Positions 53,019 to 62,636 of a stretch of DNA of 64,000 nt are shown piece after piece (the stretch's first letter is position 1; each line of letters begins with the position of its first letter). Made by a program: the position numbers and the translations under genes. This DNA comes from Boseongicola sp. (GTDB lineage Bacteria > Pseudomonadota > Alphaproteobacteria > Rhodobacterales > Rhodobacteraceae), in contig CP046179.1 in NCBI GenBank assembly GCA_014075275.1, positions 428,501 to 492,500 on the forward strand. The letters run 5' to 3'. The notes beneath the pieces are model-generated. The model was not told the origin of the DNA and did not search any database. It saw nothing but the letters and a program-made list of their open reading frames with translations.

Positions 53019-54326
53019 ATGACAATTTCCCCCGACGCAATCATCATCGGAACAGGCGTCATTGGCACGGCGACCGCTTTCGAGATGGCAAAAGCCGGCT
53101 TCAAAACGCTCTCTTTGGACCGAAATACCCAGATCGGCCACGGCTCTACTGCAGGTTCATGCGCTATCATTCGCATGCATTACTCCACCTTTGACGGCAC
53201 GGCTTTCGCATGGGAAGGGTATCACTACTGGCGCGACTGGCAGACCTATCTGGGACTGGACGACACAGCAAACTTAGCCGAGTTCCGCGAGTGCGGATGC
53301 ATGGTCATGAAGACAGCCGAGAACGATTATCTATCCAAACACGCCAAGAATTCACGAGACTTGAACATTCCAATCGAAGAGTGGGACGCCAAGCAAGTCA
53401 CCGATCGTATGCCGATCTACCAGCTTGATAGTTACTTTCCTCCGAAGTCGCGCGATGATGACGAGTTCGGGCAAACCAATGGCGGCAAATTGAAAGGCGC
53501 GGTTTATTGGCCGAACGGCGGTTATGTCACTGACCCGGCGCTGTCTTCGCAAAACCTGGCCGACGCCGCGCGCGCACATGGTGCCGAATTTCGTATGGGT
53601 GTGGAAGTATCTGAAATATTGCAAGAAAATGGGCGTGTTCAGGGATTGAAGCTTTCGACAGGTGAAGAAATACGCGCTCCTATCGTGATCAATGTTGCAG
53701 GCCCAGGCTCGGCGATCATCAATGAATTGGCTGGAGTTGTTGATGAAATGACCATTTCAACACGTCCTTTGCGCCAAGAGGTCGTTCACGTGCCGTCTCC
53801 AGAGGGTTTTGACTTCGAAGGTACGGCCCCCGTCGTTTCTGACAATGATATCGGTGTCTACATTCGCCCGGAACACGGCAATCACATCTTGATTGGTTCT
53901 GAAGATCCCGAATGTGATGAGCATTACTGGACAGAAAACGACACCGACTATGATCGCAACTTTACCGAACAATGGACAACACAAGCTATGCGCTATGCCC
54001 AACGGGTTCCGTCGTTGGGTATACCGTCCAAAACCCGTGAAGTTGTTGACCTTTATGATGCGTCAACGGATTGGATACCAATCTACGATAAATCCAGCCT
54101 CGGGGGATTCTACATGGCCTGCGGCACCAGCGGGAACCAATACAAGAACGCACCAATTGCGGGCAAGATGATGGCGGCGTTGGTGGAATACTGCGAAGCG
54201 GGCAACGATCACGACGCAAATCCGCTGACATTCCGACTGCCGTATATCGGTTTGGACATTGATGTTGGATTTTACTCCCGAAAGCGAGAAATCAACACGG
54301 AGTCGAGTTTTTCAGTTCTCGGTTAA
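53019..54326 (+). CDS. DAO-family FAD-dependent oxidoreductase
   Basis: 435-aa oxidoreductase with an N-terminal FAD motif (IIIGTGVIGTATAFEMAKAG), GSTAGSCAIIRMHYST near residue 43, VINVAGPGSA near 222, and a C-terminal YMACGTSGNQYKNAPIAGKMM block. It resembles sarcosine oxidase beta and D-amino-acid dehydrogenase-type proteins. No GcvT domain is fused, unlike the two genes at 41.7 and 45.7 kb. It stands alone behind ACGGAG and is probably an amine or amino-acid oxidase; the substrate is unknown. Confidence 0.87.
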   Translation: MTISPDAIIIGTGVIGTATAFEMAKAGFKTLSLDRNTQIGHGSTAGSCAIIRMHYSTFDGTAFAWEGYHYWRDWQTYLGLDDTANLAEFRECGCMVMKTAENDYLSKHAKNSRDLNIPIEEWDAKQVTDRMPIYQLDSYFPPKSRDDDEFGQTNGGKLKGAVYWPNGGYVTDPALSSQNLADAARAHGAEFRMGVEVSEILQENGRVQGLKLSTGEEIRAPIVINVAGPGSAIINELAGVVDEMTISTRPLRQEVVHVPSPEGFDFEGTAPVVSDNDIGVYIRPEHGNHILIGSEDPECDEHYWTENDTDYDRNFTEQWTTQAMRYAQRVPSLGIPSKTREVVDLYDASTDWIPIYDKSSLGGFYMACGTSGNQYKNAPIAGKMMAALVEYCEAGNDHDANPLTFRLPYIGLDIDVGFYSRKREINTESSFSVLG

Positions 54327-54664
54327 ACCCAAGCTGACCGCCCAGATCGGATCGTTGGCGATCTTCACATTGCACGCTCAAGCCGCGCTGATAGTGCTGC
54401 TCATGGATAATTCGAATGAAAGCGTCAAAGAGATTTGACTCGAGTTCCTGACCGCTCGACAGAAACCAGAAAAGCGAAAGCGCATCTCAAATTCTGATTT
54501 TGCGTTGTCCTGACAAAGTAATTGGGCAGGCCTGAAACTGGGTGCATCAAAGAATGGCAGGAATACCGAGCTCTCTGAAGGTAGGTCTTATCTATGCCTA
54601 TGACCCAGTGCAAAAGCCAAATCCCCATCCTCAAAAGAAAAACTGAACAAGGGCGAGTATTTGA
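54327..54664. other. gap without recognised features
   Basis: About 340 bases between the oxidoreductase and tRNA-Phe. No gene, hairpin with T-tract or repeat stands out. It presumably contains the 3' processing region of the tRNA and the end of the oxidoreductase transcript. Confidence 0.5.
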
Positions 54665-54739
54665 TGGTGCCCGGGGGCGGAATCGAACCACCGACACGAG
54701 GATTTTCAATCCACTGCTCTACCCCTGAGCTACCCGGGC
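54665..54739 (-). tRNA. tRNA-Phe (GAA)
   Basis: 75 nt with encoded CCA. The acceptor stem is GCCCGGG/CCCGGGC, the anticodon loop TTGAAAA gives anticodon GAA, and the T arm contains GGTTCGATTCC. It follows yacG on the same strand. Confidence 0.97.
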
Positions 54740-54825
54740 ACGGGATGGCATCAATGTGCCGCTTCTCAGTCCGCTGCCTTCTAATTGGCTGTTCTCGGAC
54801 TGTCCAGTGGTGGAATGCGAAATTT

Positions 54826-55008
54826 TCAGTGGTGTAACGGAGGTTTGGAAGACTCGATGGTTGGCGCGATTTCATTGACGTCTTCGTCGCCCTCAGGGAG
54901 GGAATAACTCTCTGTCAACCAACGCCCGAGATCCACGTCGGCGCAGCGTCGAGAGCAAAATGGCTTGTAATCAGTTGCGGGTTCTTTTTTGCATATCGGG
55001 CAACTCAC
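54826..55008 (-). CDS. yacG: YacG zinc-finger protein (DNA gyrase inhibitor family)
   Basis: 60-aa protein with the two zinc-binding pairs CPIC near residue 3 and CSRRC near 18, followed by VDLGRWL and an acidic tail. The family binds gyrase B and inhibits it in E. coli. The start overlaps the stop of the RNase E/G gene by 4 bp. It is the last gene of infA-maf-rng-yacG. Confidence 0.9.
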   Translation of the reverse strand: MSCPICKKEPATDYKPFCSRRCADVDLGRWLTESYSLPEGDEDVNEIAPTIESSKPPLHH

Positions 55009-56036
55009 GGCAGCACCTCAAAAAGCGGCAAACGCTCTCGTTTTCGCTGGATTTCCAGATGCCCAAAAGGTGTCCAGCCAACGAGCATCGTTTCAATAGC
55101 GTCGCGCCGAAATGCTGTACGGAATTGTTGCTCTACCAGTCGACGATCCCTCTTGGGCATTGGAGCAAGATCCAGAACGATTTGACCACCCAGACCTCGC
55201 AAACGCAATTCTCGAGTCAAGCCTCTTATCAGGGCCATATTCGCCTTCAGTCCAGCGGCAGGGGACGTGTCGCCGGACGTATTTACATCAATTGCTACAA
55301 ATGCCCGAGTTGGCTCGACGTAAGCCACGCCACTATTGTCCAGTGGCATTTCTGCCCGCCTAAGCTGGTCCACACGGTCCAAAACGCCGAATTGATCCAT
55401 CGCTTCAGGCACATCGGTCGTGCTGTCTGGCGTTGGCCAATCCCTCCAGGCAAGCGTCTGTGCATCTGGTCCTTCCAGAAGCAGCTCTGGCGAGCCCGCG
55501 TTGGGTTCCGATGAAATCCGGTGAGCCAAATTCACAATCGCCGCAATATCGTCCCGGATCGTAGTGTCATCGGCACTCAAGGCTGCCGAGCGAACGACAA
55601 TGCCGGTTTCGGGTGGCGGATTAGCTGACGCCAGTATTTCGCGAAGCGCGACCCGCCGGTCTTCATCTTTAACCATTTTTGAGATGTTCAGACCGGGCGC
55701 ATCAGGAGTGGCAAGACAGTATCGACTTTTGAGAACCAGTTTCTGAGTCGCGGGCATAGCTTTGCCAGGCTCAGCATAGGACCCCGATTGCACAATAATC
55801 GTTTGGCCTGGTGCAATTCCTTTTGCGTTTCTCAAAAATAGATTGCCCTGAGATGTTTCCAGAATTGTTCCGCCTTGGCCTTTCATCGACCGCAACGCCT
55901 TGGCGCGAAATATTGAGCCAGAACGTATTCGATTCTCGGGGGAATCAATCAGTAGGTCGTCGAGCTGACCATCGCGGATCAATGCTGCGGCTTGAATGCC
56001 GTGGACGTGTCCAAAAACTGCCTGCAAACCCTTCAT
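55005..56036 (-). CDS. ribonuclease E/G family protein, short form
   Basis: 343-aa endoribonuclease-like protein. The catalytic Asp/Asn motif is AIDVNTSGD near residue 260, and the second Asp is in IVLDLAPM near 302, preceded by LRLRGLGGQ. The N-terminal S1-like part is reduced, and the zinc-link CPxC motif and long C-terminal scaffold of RNase E are absent; E. coli RNase G is 489 aa. The ATG at 56036 overlaps the maf stop (4 bp) and gives the family N-terminus MKGLQAV; longer frames up to 56195 lie inside maf. This short type is common in Rhodobacterales. Confidence 0.85.
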   Translation of the reverse strand: MKGLQAVFGHVHGIQAAALIRDGQLDDLLIDSPENRIRSGSIFRAKALRSMKGQGGTILETSQGNLFLRNAKGIAPGQTIIVQSGSYAEPGKAMPATQKLVLKSRYCLATPDAPGLNISKMVKDEDRRVALREILASANPPPETGIVVRSAALSADDTTIRDDIAAIVNLAHRISSEPNAGSPELLLEGPDAQTLAWRDWPTPDSTTDVPEAMDQFGVLDRVDQLRRAEMPLDNSGVAYVEPTRAFVAIDVNTSGDTSPAAGLKANMALIRGLTRELRLRGLGGQIVLDLAPMPKRDRRLVEQQFRTAFRRDAIETMLVGWTPFGHLEIQRKRERLPLFEVLP

Positions 56037-56629
56037 TTTGCCCAGCCTCGGGCAACCGGAAGGCCAGAGGCTTGCAACAACGTCGCTGTCTCTGCCAGGG
56101 GCAGGCCCATGACAGCAGAATAGGAACCCTTTATCCATGGAATAAATGCGGCTGCTGGGCCCTGGATGGCATAGGCCCCTGCTTTGCCACGCCAATCGTC
56201 GCAGGCAAGATAAAAGTTCAATTCCTCGTCAGAGAGACGCTTCATTTGAACCGCAGTTGTTACGTGACGCTGAAGCACTCCTTGATCCGATGATACAGTG
56301 ATGGCCGTGATCACCTTGTGTCGACGGCCTGACAGGGACACCAAAAACTCGGCCGCCTCTTTTTCGTCGTTTGGCTTACCAAGTATGCGTCGTCCAATGG
56401 CGACTGTTGTATCAGCCGTCAGCACTAGTTCACCTGGCAATCGAGAGATGGCTGCCGACTTTGCGAGCGCAACACGCACACAATAAGCCAGCGGACGCTC
56501 TCCAGAATGGGGAGTTTCGTCGACATCGGCCGCTTGTATAGAGTCCGGACGAATGCCGAGTTGCGCAAGCAGTTCTAACCGGCGCGGGCTAGCCGAGCCG
56601 AGAATAAAACGCACCGGCGAACCGTTCAC
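56033..56629 (-). CDS. maf: Maf-like nucleoside triphosphate pyrophosphatase
   Basis: 198-aa house-cleaning nucleotide pyrophosphatase. The family N-terminus [14 protein letters not shown] begins at residue 8; [12 protein letters not shown] and [17 protein letters not shown] follow, with [15 protein letters not shown] near 150. The GTG start at 56629 overlaps the infA stop (GTGA). Confidence 0.92.
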   Translation of the reverse strand: MNGSPVRFILGSASPRRLELLAQLGIRPDSIQAADVDETPHSGERPLAYCVRVALAKSAAISRLPGELVLTADTTVAIGRRILGKPNDEKEAAEFLVSLSGRRHKVITAITVSSDQGVLQRHVTTAVQMKRLSDEELNFYLACDDWRGKAGAYAIQGPAAAFIPWIKGSYSAVMGLPLAETATLLQASGLPVARGWAK

Positions 56630-56844
56630 TTGAAGCGGTAATTAATCCGACCTTTGGTCAGATCGTATGGTGTCATCTCGACCTGGACTTTGTCGCCAGC
56701 CAGAACTCGGATGCGGTTCTTGCGCATCTTACCTGCCGTATGCGCGATTATCTCATGGCCGTTCTCAAGCTCGACCCGAAATGTCGCGTTCGGCAAAAGT
56801 TCCTTCACGACACCAGGAAATTCGAGCAGTTCTTCCTTGGCCAT
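56626..56844 (-). CDS. infA: translation initiation factor IF-1
   Basis: 72-aa OB-fold (S1-type) protein: [22 protein letters not shown] at the start and [18 protein letters not shown] at the end. The length is exactly that of the family. AGAGGAG lies just upstream of the ATG at 56844; a longer in-frame version from 56940 is rejected. Confidence 0.97.
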   Translation of the reverse strand: MAKEELLEFPGVVKELLPNATFRVELENGHEIIAHTAGKMRKNRIRVLAGDKVQVEMTPYDLTKGRINYRFK

Positions 56845-57172
56845 GTTTTCTCCTCTTGCATAGACCCGCCTTTGCGGACGCGGCGAATATGTAGGCGGAA
56901 TGGCGGGTGAATCAAAGGGGAAAACGAAAAAATGCTGCAATGCAGTTAAAGATGTGTCGAATTGTGAAAGTTGCCGCGAAATTCAACTCAAATCTATGAC
57001 TGTTGAGCCGTAGAAATTGTGCTGGCATCCTCGGCCCCCTTAGCTGTCACATTCTAATTTTGCGCCAACTAATTGAGGGCGTTTTGATCATGAAAATCTT
57101 GATCTGTTGGTGGCGCGCCGTCTCTTGCATTACCGCGTGAAGCCCAGGAAATGGTCCTGCGCCGAGTCTCCA
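56845..57172. other. spacer between infA and the phosphatase gene
   Basis: About 330 bases upstream of infA and downstream of the low-Mr phosphatase. It should hold the infA promoter on the minus strand. No gene is supported; the only plus-strand frame after an ATG near 57090 has 16 codons. Confidence 0.5.
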
Positions 57173-57628
57173 TCACTCTGACGTAGGTGGGCCAAATCGA
57201 CTTTGAATTCGGTCGCTGATCTGGTCTCGAGACTGTCGATAGCTTTTTAATCGTTGTTCGCGCGTTTCACCCAAACCAGTCGGATCCAGGATTGGCCAAT
57301 ACTCCACTTCCAAGTGAAATAGGCGTGTCAAGTCCAGCGCTCGGCGTTGCGATGCCGGAGATAATGCAACGACAAGGTCAAACCCTGACAGGTCATCGCC
57401 CCACTGCTCCATTTCGTCAAAGCTGCGTGAACGATGACGGGCCAGCTCAATTCCTAACTCTTCGCAAACGGCGATCGAGAACCCATCAATTTCAAGGTCA
57501 TTGTGAACGCCGGCAGACTGAACATAGCATCTTTGGCCATAGTATTTCTTCATCATGCCTTCGGCCATAGGAGAGCGAACTGCATTGTAGTCACAGCAAA
57601 ATAAGACCGACTGTGGAAGTTCGCCCAA
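57173..57628 (-). CDS. low-molecular-weight phosphatase family protein
   Basis: 151-aa protein with the CX5R phosphatase loop (CDYNAVRSPMAEG near residue 12) and the general-acid Asp in ILDPTG near 115. This family covers protein tyrosine phosphatases and ArsC-type arsenate reductases; the absence of extra conserved Cys pairs favours a phosphatase. The TTG start at 57628 has GGAGGC 9 bases upstream and lies 3 bp after the UPF0262 stop. Confidence 0.85.
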   Translation of the reverse strand: MGELPQSVLFCCDYNAVRSPMAEGMMKKYYGQRCYVQSAGVHNDLEIDGFSIAVCEELGIELARHRSRSFDEMEQWGDDLSGFDLVVALSPASQRRALDLTRLFHLEVEYWPILDPTGLGETREQRLKSYRQSRDQISDRIQSRFGPPTSE

Positions 57629-57631
57629 GTC

Positions 57632-58111
57632 TCAGCCTCCGAAATGCAAAACGCAAATCAATGTAAATAAACGCCTGGCAGTGTCTATGTCCAGATTTGC
57701 CTTGCCCTCCAACCGTTCCTGTAAGACCCGCGCGCCTTCGTTGTGAATGCCACGCCTTGCCATATCGATTGCCTCAATCTGGCTGGGTGGGAGCTTTTTC
57801 ACTGCGTCGAAATAACTTTCGCAAATCTGAAAGTAATCTTTGACGACTTGCCGAAAGGGTCCGAGCGAAAGATGAAAAGCGGCCGCCGGTTCTTCCGACT
57901 CGCTCCGAAGATCAAACACTAGGCGCCTGTCTCTAATCGCCAGGAGCAACCGAAATGGTCCTAAGACCGGAACCCCATCGTCCCGCTTGGGAAGTTCAAA
58001 CGAGTTATCCTCTAGCAGATCGAAAACCGCGACACGTCGCTCCTGTTCGATTTCGGGTGTTGGAGGCGGCAGCGCGCTATCGTCGATATCTATATGAACG
58101 ATGCGGCTCAC
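57632..58111 (-). CDS. UPF0262 family protein
   Basis: 159-aa conserved alphaproteobacterial protein of unknown function. The LGPFRLLLAIRDRRLVFDL core and the C-terminal NLDIDTARRLFTLICVLHF are typical. It is always found near hisD in this order, and here overlaps the hisD stop by 4 bp. Confidence 0.9.
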   Translation of the reverse strand: MSRIVHIDIDDSALPPPTPEIEQERRVAVFDLLEDNSFELPKRDDGVPVLGPFRLLLAIRDRRLVFDLRSESEEPAAAFHLSLGPFRQVVKDYFQICESYFDAVKKLPPSQIEAIDMARRGIHNEGARVLQERLEGKANLDIDTARRLFTLICVLHFGG

Positions 58112-59418
58112 AATGAATCCTCATTTACTTGCTTAAGGCGCGCCCGCACAGATAACCCATGTGCCTCAAGGCTTTCGCTTTTGGCTAGGATTTCAGCTGC
58201 CGGACCGACTGCGGAAATAGCTCCTGGTGTCATCTTTGACACTGTTGTTCGTTTAAGAAAATCCATGACGCTTAGCCCCGAAGAGAAGCGCGCTGTTCGT
58301 GCCGTTGGCAGAACATGGTTCGGGCCGCCGACGTAATCGCCAATGGCTTCGGGGGTCCAGCGACCAACAAACAGAGCTCCTGCATTTCTGACTTTTGCCG
58401 CCAGTTCATCCGCATTCTGCGTGCAAATCTCTAGGTGCTCCGGAGCCACCCGGTCAGAAAGAAGCACAGCCTCGTCCAGATCACGCGTTATGATCACCGC
58501 ACCAAAGTCATCCCAACTTTTTCGCGCAATTTTGCGACGTTCCAGTTTGGTCAGAAGATGGTTAATCGAGTTCGACACGGCCTGTCCAAAAGCCTCGTCT
58601 GTAGTGATCAAGATCGATTGGGCGCTTTCATCGTGTTCGGCTTGACTGAGTAAGTCCAAGGCGATCCACTCCGGATCGTTCTCTTTGTCCGCAATGACCA
58701 GAATTTCGGATGGACCTGCAATCATGTCGATGCCGACTTTACCAAAAACCCGTTTTTTTGCGGCGGCTACAAATGCGTTTCCGGGTCCAGTAATTTTGTC
58801 CACAGCAGAAATAGATTGAGTGCCATATGCCAAAGCTGCAATGGCCTGTGCGCCCCCAAGTCGATACACCTTGTCGACACCGGCTAGTCGCGCGGCCAGA
58901 AGTACGAGCGGATTAGAATCGCCGTTCGGAGTCGGCGCTGTCATGATCAGTTGATCGACCCCGGCGACGCGAGCAGGAATGGCGTTCATCAATACAGAAG
59001 ACGGATAGCTGGCCAACCCACCCGGCACATAAAGCCCGGCTGTGCCAACAGACGTCCAGCGCCAACCAAGTGTCGCGCCATGAGTGTCAGTCCAGCTCGC
59101 GTCCTCTGGCAGTTGGCGCTCGTGATAGGCTCTGATGCGTTCAGCTGCCAGTTCAAGAGCGGCGCGTTCCTCGTCTGGGACCAGTGTAATTGCTTCGTCA
59201 ATCTCCGCGGCGGTAAACGCGAGTGTGTCCGGAGTAAGCTCCAAACCGTCAAATCGTTTCGTGTACTCGATGACTGCTTCGTCGCCTCGCTCGCGGACGT
59301 CTGAAATGATATTGGCGACGGCAGCGTCGACGTCTGGCGAATCCTCGCGTTTCATTGAAAGTAGAGCGGCAAATTTGCTCTCAAAATTCTGTGCACGAGT
59401 ATCTAGAAGCATTGGCAT
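58108..59418 (-). CDS. hisD: histidinol dehydrogenase
   Basis: Zn- and NAD-dependent enzyme for the last two steps of histidine synthesis; 436 aa, the normal length. GPGNAFVAAAKKRVFG near residue 218 and the signature IDMIAGPSEILVIAD are intact, and the catalytic region GPNHVLPTARTARFSSGLSV is near 370. The ATG at 59418 has AAAGGATAG upstream; a second ATG lies two codons in. Confidence 0.96.
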   Translation of the reverse strand: MPMLLDTRAQNFESKFAALLSMKREDSPDVDAAVANIISDVRERGDEAVIEYTKRFDGLELTPDTLAFTAAEIDEAITLVPDEERAALELAAERIRAYHERQLPEDASWTDTHGATLGWRWTSVGTAGLYVPGGLASYPSSVLMNAIPARVAGVDQLIMTAPTPNGDSNPLVLLAARLAGVDKVYRLGGAQAIAALAYGTQSISAVDKITGPGNAFVAAAKKRVFGKVGIDMIAGPSEILVIADKENDPEWIALDLLSQAEHDESAQSILITTDEAFGQAVSNSINHLLTKLERRKIARKSWDDFGAVIITRDLDEAVLLSDRVAPEHLEICTQNADELAAKVRNAGALFVGRWTPEAIGDYVGGPNHVLPTARTARFSSGLSVMDFLKRTTVSKMTPGAISAVGPAAEILAKSESLEAHGLSVRARLKQVNEDSL

Positions 59419-59509
59419 TAGGACTATCCTTTGCGCCGGACATACAGCCGGGGCGATTGGTGCTCAAGCGCCCAGGTTGTCGCTGCGAACTCATAAAATT
59501 GGCAGGTAC

Positions 59510-60028
59510 TTACAGTTTGTTGATTTGTTCATCTGTGGTGTCCAGTGCAAGTACCATCAATGCGTCATCAACAAAGCCTTTACCCTGGCGAAACCCACGG
59601 GGAAGTCGGCCATAATGGGTAAAGCCATGCCGTTCATATAGTCTAATGGCACCAGAGTTCTCGGCATTGACCGAGAGTTCCACCTGTCGAATTCCCAAGT
59701 TGCGCGCATGGTTTATTGCCGCCTTCAGAAGGCTGTCAGCTATGCCGCAGCCGCGATGCGAGCGACGAACATAGACCATCCCAATCCCACAACGGTGCGC
59801 CATTCGTCGTCGTTTTTGGAAAATAAGCCCCGTAATTCCAACGGCTTGTTCGTCGTCAAAAGCGGCAAAAATTGGCTCGTTTTCGAGAAAACTTCGCCAC
59901 TGGTCTTCTGACATAACTTCCCATTCATCGCGGTCTGAAGCGAAGTTGTCGGGATCGAGTTCAAGCGCCTCCAACCGCAGCGAGCGAAAGATGTCCACAT
60001 CCGAAGGATTTAGTATTCGAACTGTCAT
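59510..60028 (-). CDS. GNAT-family N-acetyltransferase
   Basis: 172-aa acetyltransferase: the acetyl-CoA-binding motif V.R..RGxG is RRSHRGCGIADSLL near residue 90, followed by VELSVNAENSGAIRLYERHGF, a typical RimI/PhnO-like C-terminal motif. The substrate is unknown. It overlaps the DUF2948 stop by 4 bp and is 91 bp before hisD. Confidence 0.88.
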   Translation of the reverse strand: MTVRILNPSDVDIFRSLRLEALELDPDNFASDRDEWEVMSEDQWRSFLENEPIFAAFDDEQAVGITGLIFQKRRRMAHRCGIGMVYVRRSHRGCGIADSLLKAAINHARNLGIRQVELSVNAENSGAIRLYERHGFTHYGRLPRGFRQGKGFVDDALMVLALDTTDEQINKL

Positions 60029-60504
60029 TCGGGGTGCTGCGGAACTTTCCCGGATGGCGCGACGTAGGGCCGAGTCACATCAGTAAGCGACACCTCTAAA
60101 GCCTCTACTTCAATTGCTATCGCGCCGTCTCCGGCCAACGTCAGCATAATGCGTCCTGTCCCATCTTCACCGGCATCGAAATCAACAGCCAAAAGCGACA
60201 TAATAAAATCGCCGTCGCTCCGGTCGATACCTTGACTGGTTACATGCATCGCATCTTCAATCGTCAGCACAGACTGCACACGCTCGAATGGTCGATCCCG
60301 CCGGTCAGCGAGATCTGCATCCTCCCATCGAAATCGGTTAATCAATATCGCGAAGCGGTGTCTGCGCTTGTCCCATTTCATCTCGGTAACAGGAAAAACT
60401 GCGTCCTGAGCCAATGAAGAAATGACCCCCAGGTCTTCGGCCTCCAGAGCTTTAAGTCTCAGTGGGCTGTCACCACCATCTTCAAATCTAGCGTCTTCGG
60501 TCAT
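60025..60504 (-). CDS. DUF2948 family protein
   Basis: 159-aa conserved alphaproteobacterial protein ([22 protein letters not shown] near residue 15; [15 protein letters not shown] near 48). Function unknown. It overlaps both murA and the GNAT gene by 4 bp, so the three are translationally coupled. Confidence 0.88.
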   Translation of the reverse strand: MTEDARFEDGGDSPLRLKALEAEDLGVISSLAQDAVFPVTEMKWDKRRHRFAILINRFRWEDADLADRRDRPFERVQSVLTIEDAMHVTSQGIDRSDGDFIMSLLAVDFDAGEDGTGRIMLTLAGDGAIAIEVEALEVSLTDVTRPYVAPSGKVPQHPE

Positions 60505-61769
60505 GATCCCGGAACTCTTTCAATTTTGGCACCAACGGCACTTAGCTTTTCTTCAACATGCTCGTAACCGCGGTCTAGATGGTAAACGCGATTTACAATC
60601 GTTTCGCCCTCGGCGGCCAACCCGGCCAGTATCAATGATACAGATGCCCGAAGGTCAGTAGCCATGACAGGCGCGCCTTTAAGCTGGTCAACGCCAGTAA
60701 CGGTCGCAATGCCGCCTTGTACGTCTATTTCAGCCCCCATCCGAACAAGCTCTGGGGCGTGCATGAAGCGATTTTCAAATATCGTTTCTTCGAGCGTAGA
60801 CGTTCCCGACGCGGTGCAGAGCATCGCCATCATCTGCGCTTGCAAGTCTGTTGGAAAGCCTGGAAATACTTCTGTTCTGACATCGACGGCCGTTGGTCGA
60901 CCATTCCCACGGGCAACTTTCAGGCTGCTTCCTGTGTCCTCGATTTCGACACCCGTGGCTGCAAGCTTTTCTGCGAACGCCGCGACTAACTCAAGAGAGC
61001 CACCAACACACTCAACCTCGCCACCCGCGATGACGGGTGCCAACATATAGGTGCCAAGTTCAATGCGGTCTGCAACAACCGGATGGGTAGCGCCCGATAG
61101 CCGATCCACCCCTTGAATTTCAATACGATCAGTTCCGGCCCCTTCGATCTGTGCACCCATCTTTGCAAGACAGGTTGCCAAATCCACGATTTCTGGTTCA
61201 CGGGCCGCATTTTCGATGACTGTCGTGCCCTTGGCCAACGTAGCCGCCATCAAGATGTTTTCAGTGGCACCAACCGAAGCAAACCGAAGGGGAATAATGG
61301 CTCCCTTCAACCCTCCGGAAGTTGACGCGTGCAGATAACCGTCCTTCAATTCTATTTCTGCACCCATGAGCTCGAGAGCAGTTGTATGAATGTCCATGGG
61401 CCTTGCGCCAATCGCACACCCGCCTGGTAGTGAAACAACGGCGTGCCCTTCCCTGGCCAGTAACGGCCCAAGTACCAGGTTCGAAGCCCGCATTTTGCGC
61501 ACAATCTCGTAGTCGGCGCGAACGGTTGTAAGACCGTGCGATGACATCGTAATAACTCGGCCATCTTGCAGGCTTTGGGCTTCCGCCCCCAGCGATTGCA
61601 ATAGCAGCGACATCGTCTCGATGTCAGACAGACGCGGCACATTGGTCAAAGTCAGCGGTTCTTCGGTCAACAAAGTCGCCGGCATTAGTGTCAGGCAAGC
61701 ATTCTTAGCCCCAGCAATCGGAATTTTGCCGTTTAGTTCAGCGCCGCCTGTTACAATTATTGAATCCAT
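60501..61769 (-). CDS. murA: UDP-N-acetylglucosamine 1-carboxyvinyltransferase
   Basis: First committed step of peptidoglycan synthesis, 422 aa. The substrate-binding Lys/Asn are in IAGAKNACL near residue 20, and the catalytic Cys (fosfomycin target) is in [15 protein letters not shown] near 115. The length is typical. Its start overlaps the stop of the preceding 50-codon gene (TAATG). Confidence 0.97.
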   Translation of the reverse strand: MDSIIVTGGAELNGKIPIAGAKNACLTLMPATLLTEEPLTLTNVPRLSDIETMSLLLQSLGAEAQSLQDGRVITMSSHGLTTVRADYEIVRKMRASNLVLGPLLAREGHAVVSLPGGCAIGARPMDIHTTALELMGAEIELKDGYLHASTSGGLKGAIIPLRFASVGATENILMAATLAKGTTVIENAAREPEIVDLATCLAKMGAQIEGAGTDRIEIQGVDRLSGATHPVVADRIELGTYMLAPVIAGGEVECVGGSLELVAAFAEKLAATGVEIEDTGSSLKVARGNGRPTAVDVRTEVFPGFPTDLQAQMMAMLCTASGTSTLEETIFENRFMHAPELVRMGAEIDVQGGIATVTGVDQLKGAPVMATDLRASVSLILAGLAAEGETIVNRVYHLDRGYEHVEEKLSAVGAKIERVPGS

Positions 61770-61921
61770 TATTTTTCTGCCTCGTCACTGCTGTCCGATG
61801 TCTTTCGTGCACGTGCCTGGGATTTGCGCCTTTGCAAATTGGCCTTTAGCGCCGATTTTAAACGGTCTTTGCGTGTATCGCCCGCCTTCGACGGTGTATC
61901 GGATGTTGATTTCCTGCCCAT
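61769..61921 (-). CDS. small basic protein upstream of murA (50 aa)
   Basis: A 50-codon gene reading [15 protein letters not shown], then [24 protein letters not shown], and ending SDSSDEAEK. It has an excellent ribosome-binding site (AGGAAGG, about 6-11 bases upstream), and its TAA overlaps the murA ATG by one base. The composition is Lys/Arg-rich with an acidic tail and no hydrophobic segment. The strong site and overlap make it a real leader gene for murA; similar short frames occur before murA in Rhodobacterales. Function unknown. Confidence 0.75.
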   Translation of the reverse strand: MGRKSTSDTPSKAGDTRKDRLKSALKANLQRRKSQARARKTSDSSDEAEK

Positions 61922-62016
61922 GCTGCCTTCCTAGCCCAGCAACAAAATACCGTCCAGATTGCGCTTGCGTGAAAAGCCATTTGCCAGTATTCGGCGCGAC
62001 GTCGTTTCGACCCTTA

Positions 62017-62091
<75 letters not shown>

Positions 62092-62111
62092 CTTCACAAT
62101 GAAAGCCAAAT

Positions 62112-62564
62112 TCATGAAGTTGTGGCGTCTGCCATATTGGCGATTCTGAGTAAGACTTTGCGTGCGATCAGGACCTCTTGGTCACTGAATGTCGTCATGA
62201 GATGGGCGTTAAAAATCTCTGCACTTTGAAATATGTCGTCAAATACAGTTTGGCCCAATCTTGTGAGCGATAGGATCTCGTGCCTTCGATCGTTCTCCAT
62301 CGTCTCTCGAGCGACATATCGGCGATTTTGTAGAGCAGCGACCGCTCTGCTAACTTTGGTTTTATGAAGACTGGCTCGATCGCAAATCTCTTTGGCCGTC
62401 ATCTGCCCGTAGCATCCTAGATGAAACAGAACACGCCACTCTGTCCGCAGCATTCCATATTTATCTTTGTAGGTTTTCTGAAATTCCTGTCCCGCCACCT
62501 CTGCTGCTCGGTTCAGCAAATAGGGCATAAATTCATGAAGCTGGAAGGGGTGCGATTTACACAT
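62112..62564 (-). CDS. MarR-family transcriptional regulator
   Basis: 150-aa winged-helix regulator: WRVLFHLGCYGQMTAKEICDRASLHKTKVSRAVAALQNRRYV near residues 43-85 is the MarR recognition region, followed by the wing (ENDRRHEILSLTRLG). It is divergent from hmgA with 72 bp between starts, so it probably represses the homogentisate pathway in the absence of its aromatic ligand. The target is inferred from position. Confidence 0.9.
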   Translation of the reverse strand: MCKSHPFQLHEFMPYLLNRAAEVAGQEFQKTYKDKYGMLRTEWRVLFHLGCYGQMTAKEICDRASLHKTKVSRAVAALQNRRYVARETMENDRRHEILSLTRLGQTVFDDIFQSAEIFNAHLMTTFSDQEVLIARKVLLRIANMADATTS

Positions 62565-62585
62565 GGCAACAAAAGTATGCGTTGA

Positions 62586-62603
62586 TAGTTACAAATACAA
62601 CTA
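62586..62603. promoter_or_regulatory. candidate MarR operator
   Basis: TAGTT at 62586-62590 and AACTA at 62599-62603 form an inverted repeat with an 8-base centre in the divergent MarR/hmgA gap. The size and TAGTT arms are like many MarR operators. It lies 22 bases before the marR start and could control both genes. Confidence 0.45.
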
Positions 62604-62636
62604 ATACCTAGAATAAAACCGTGGAAGGAATGTGAA

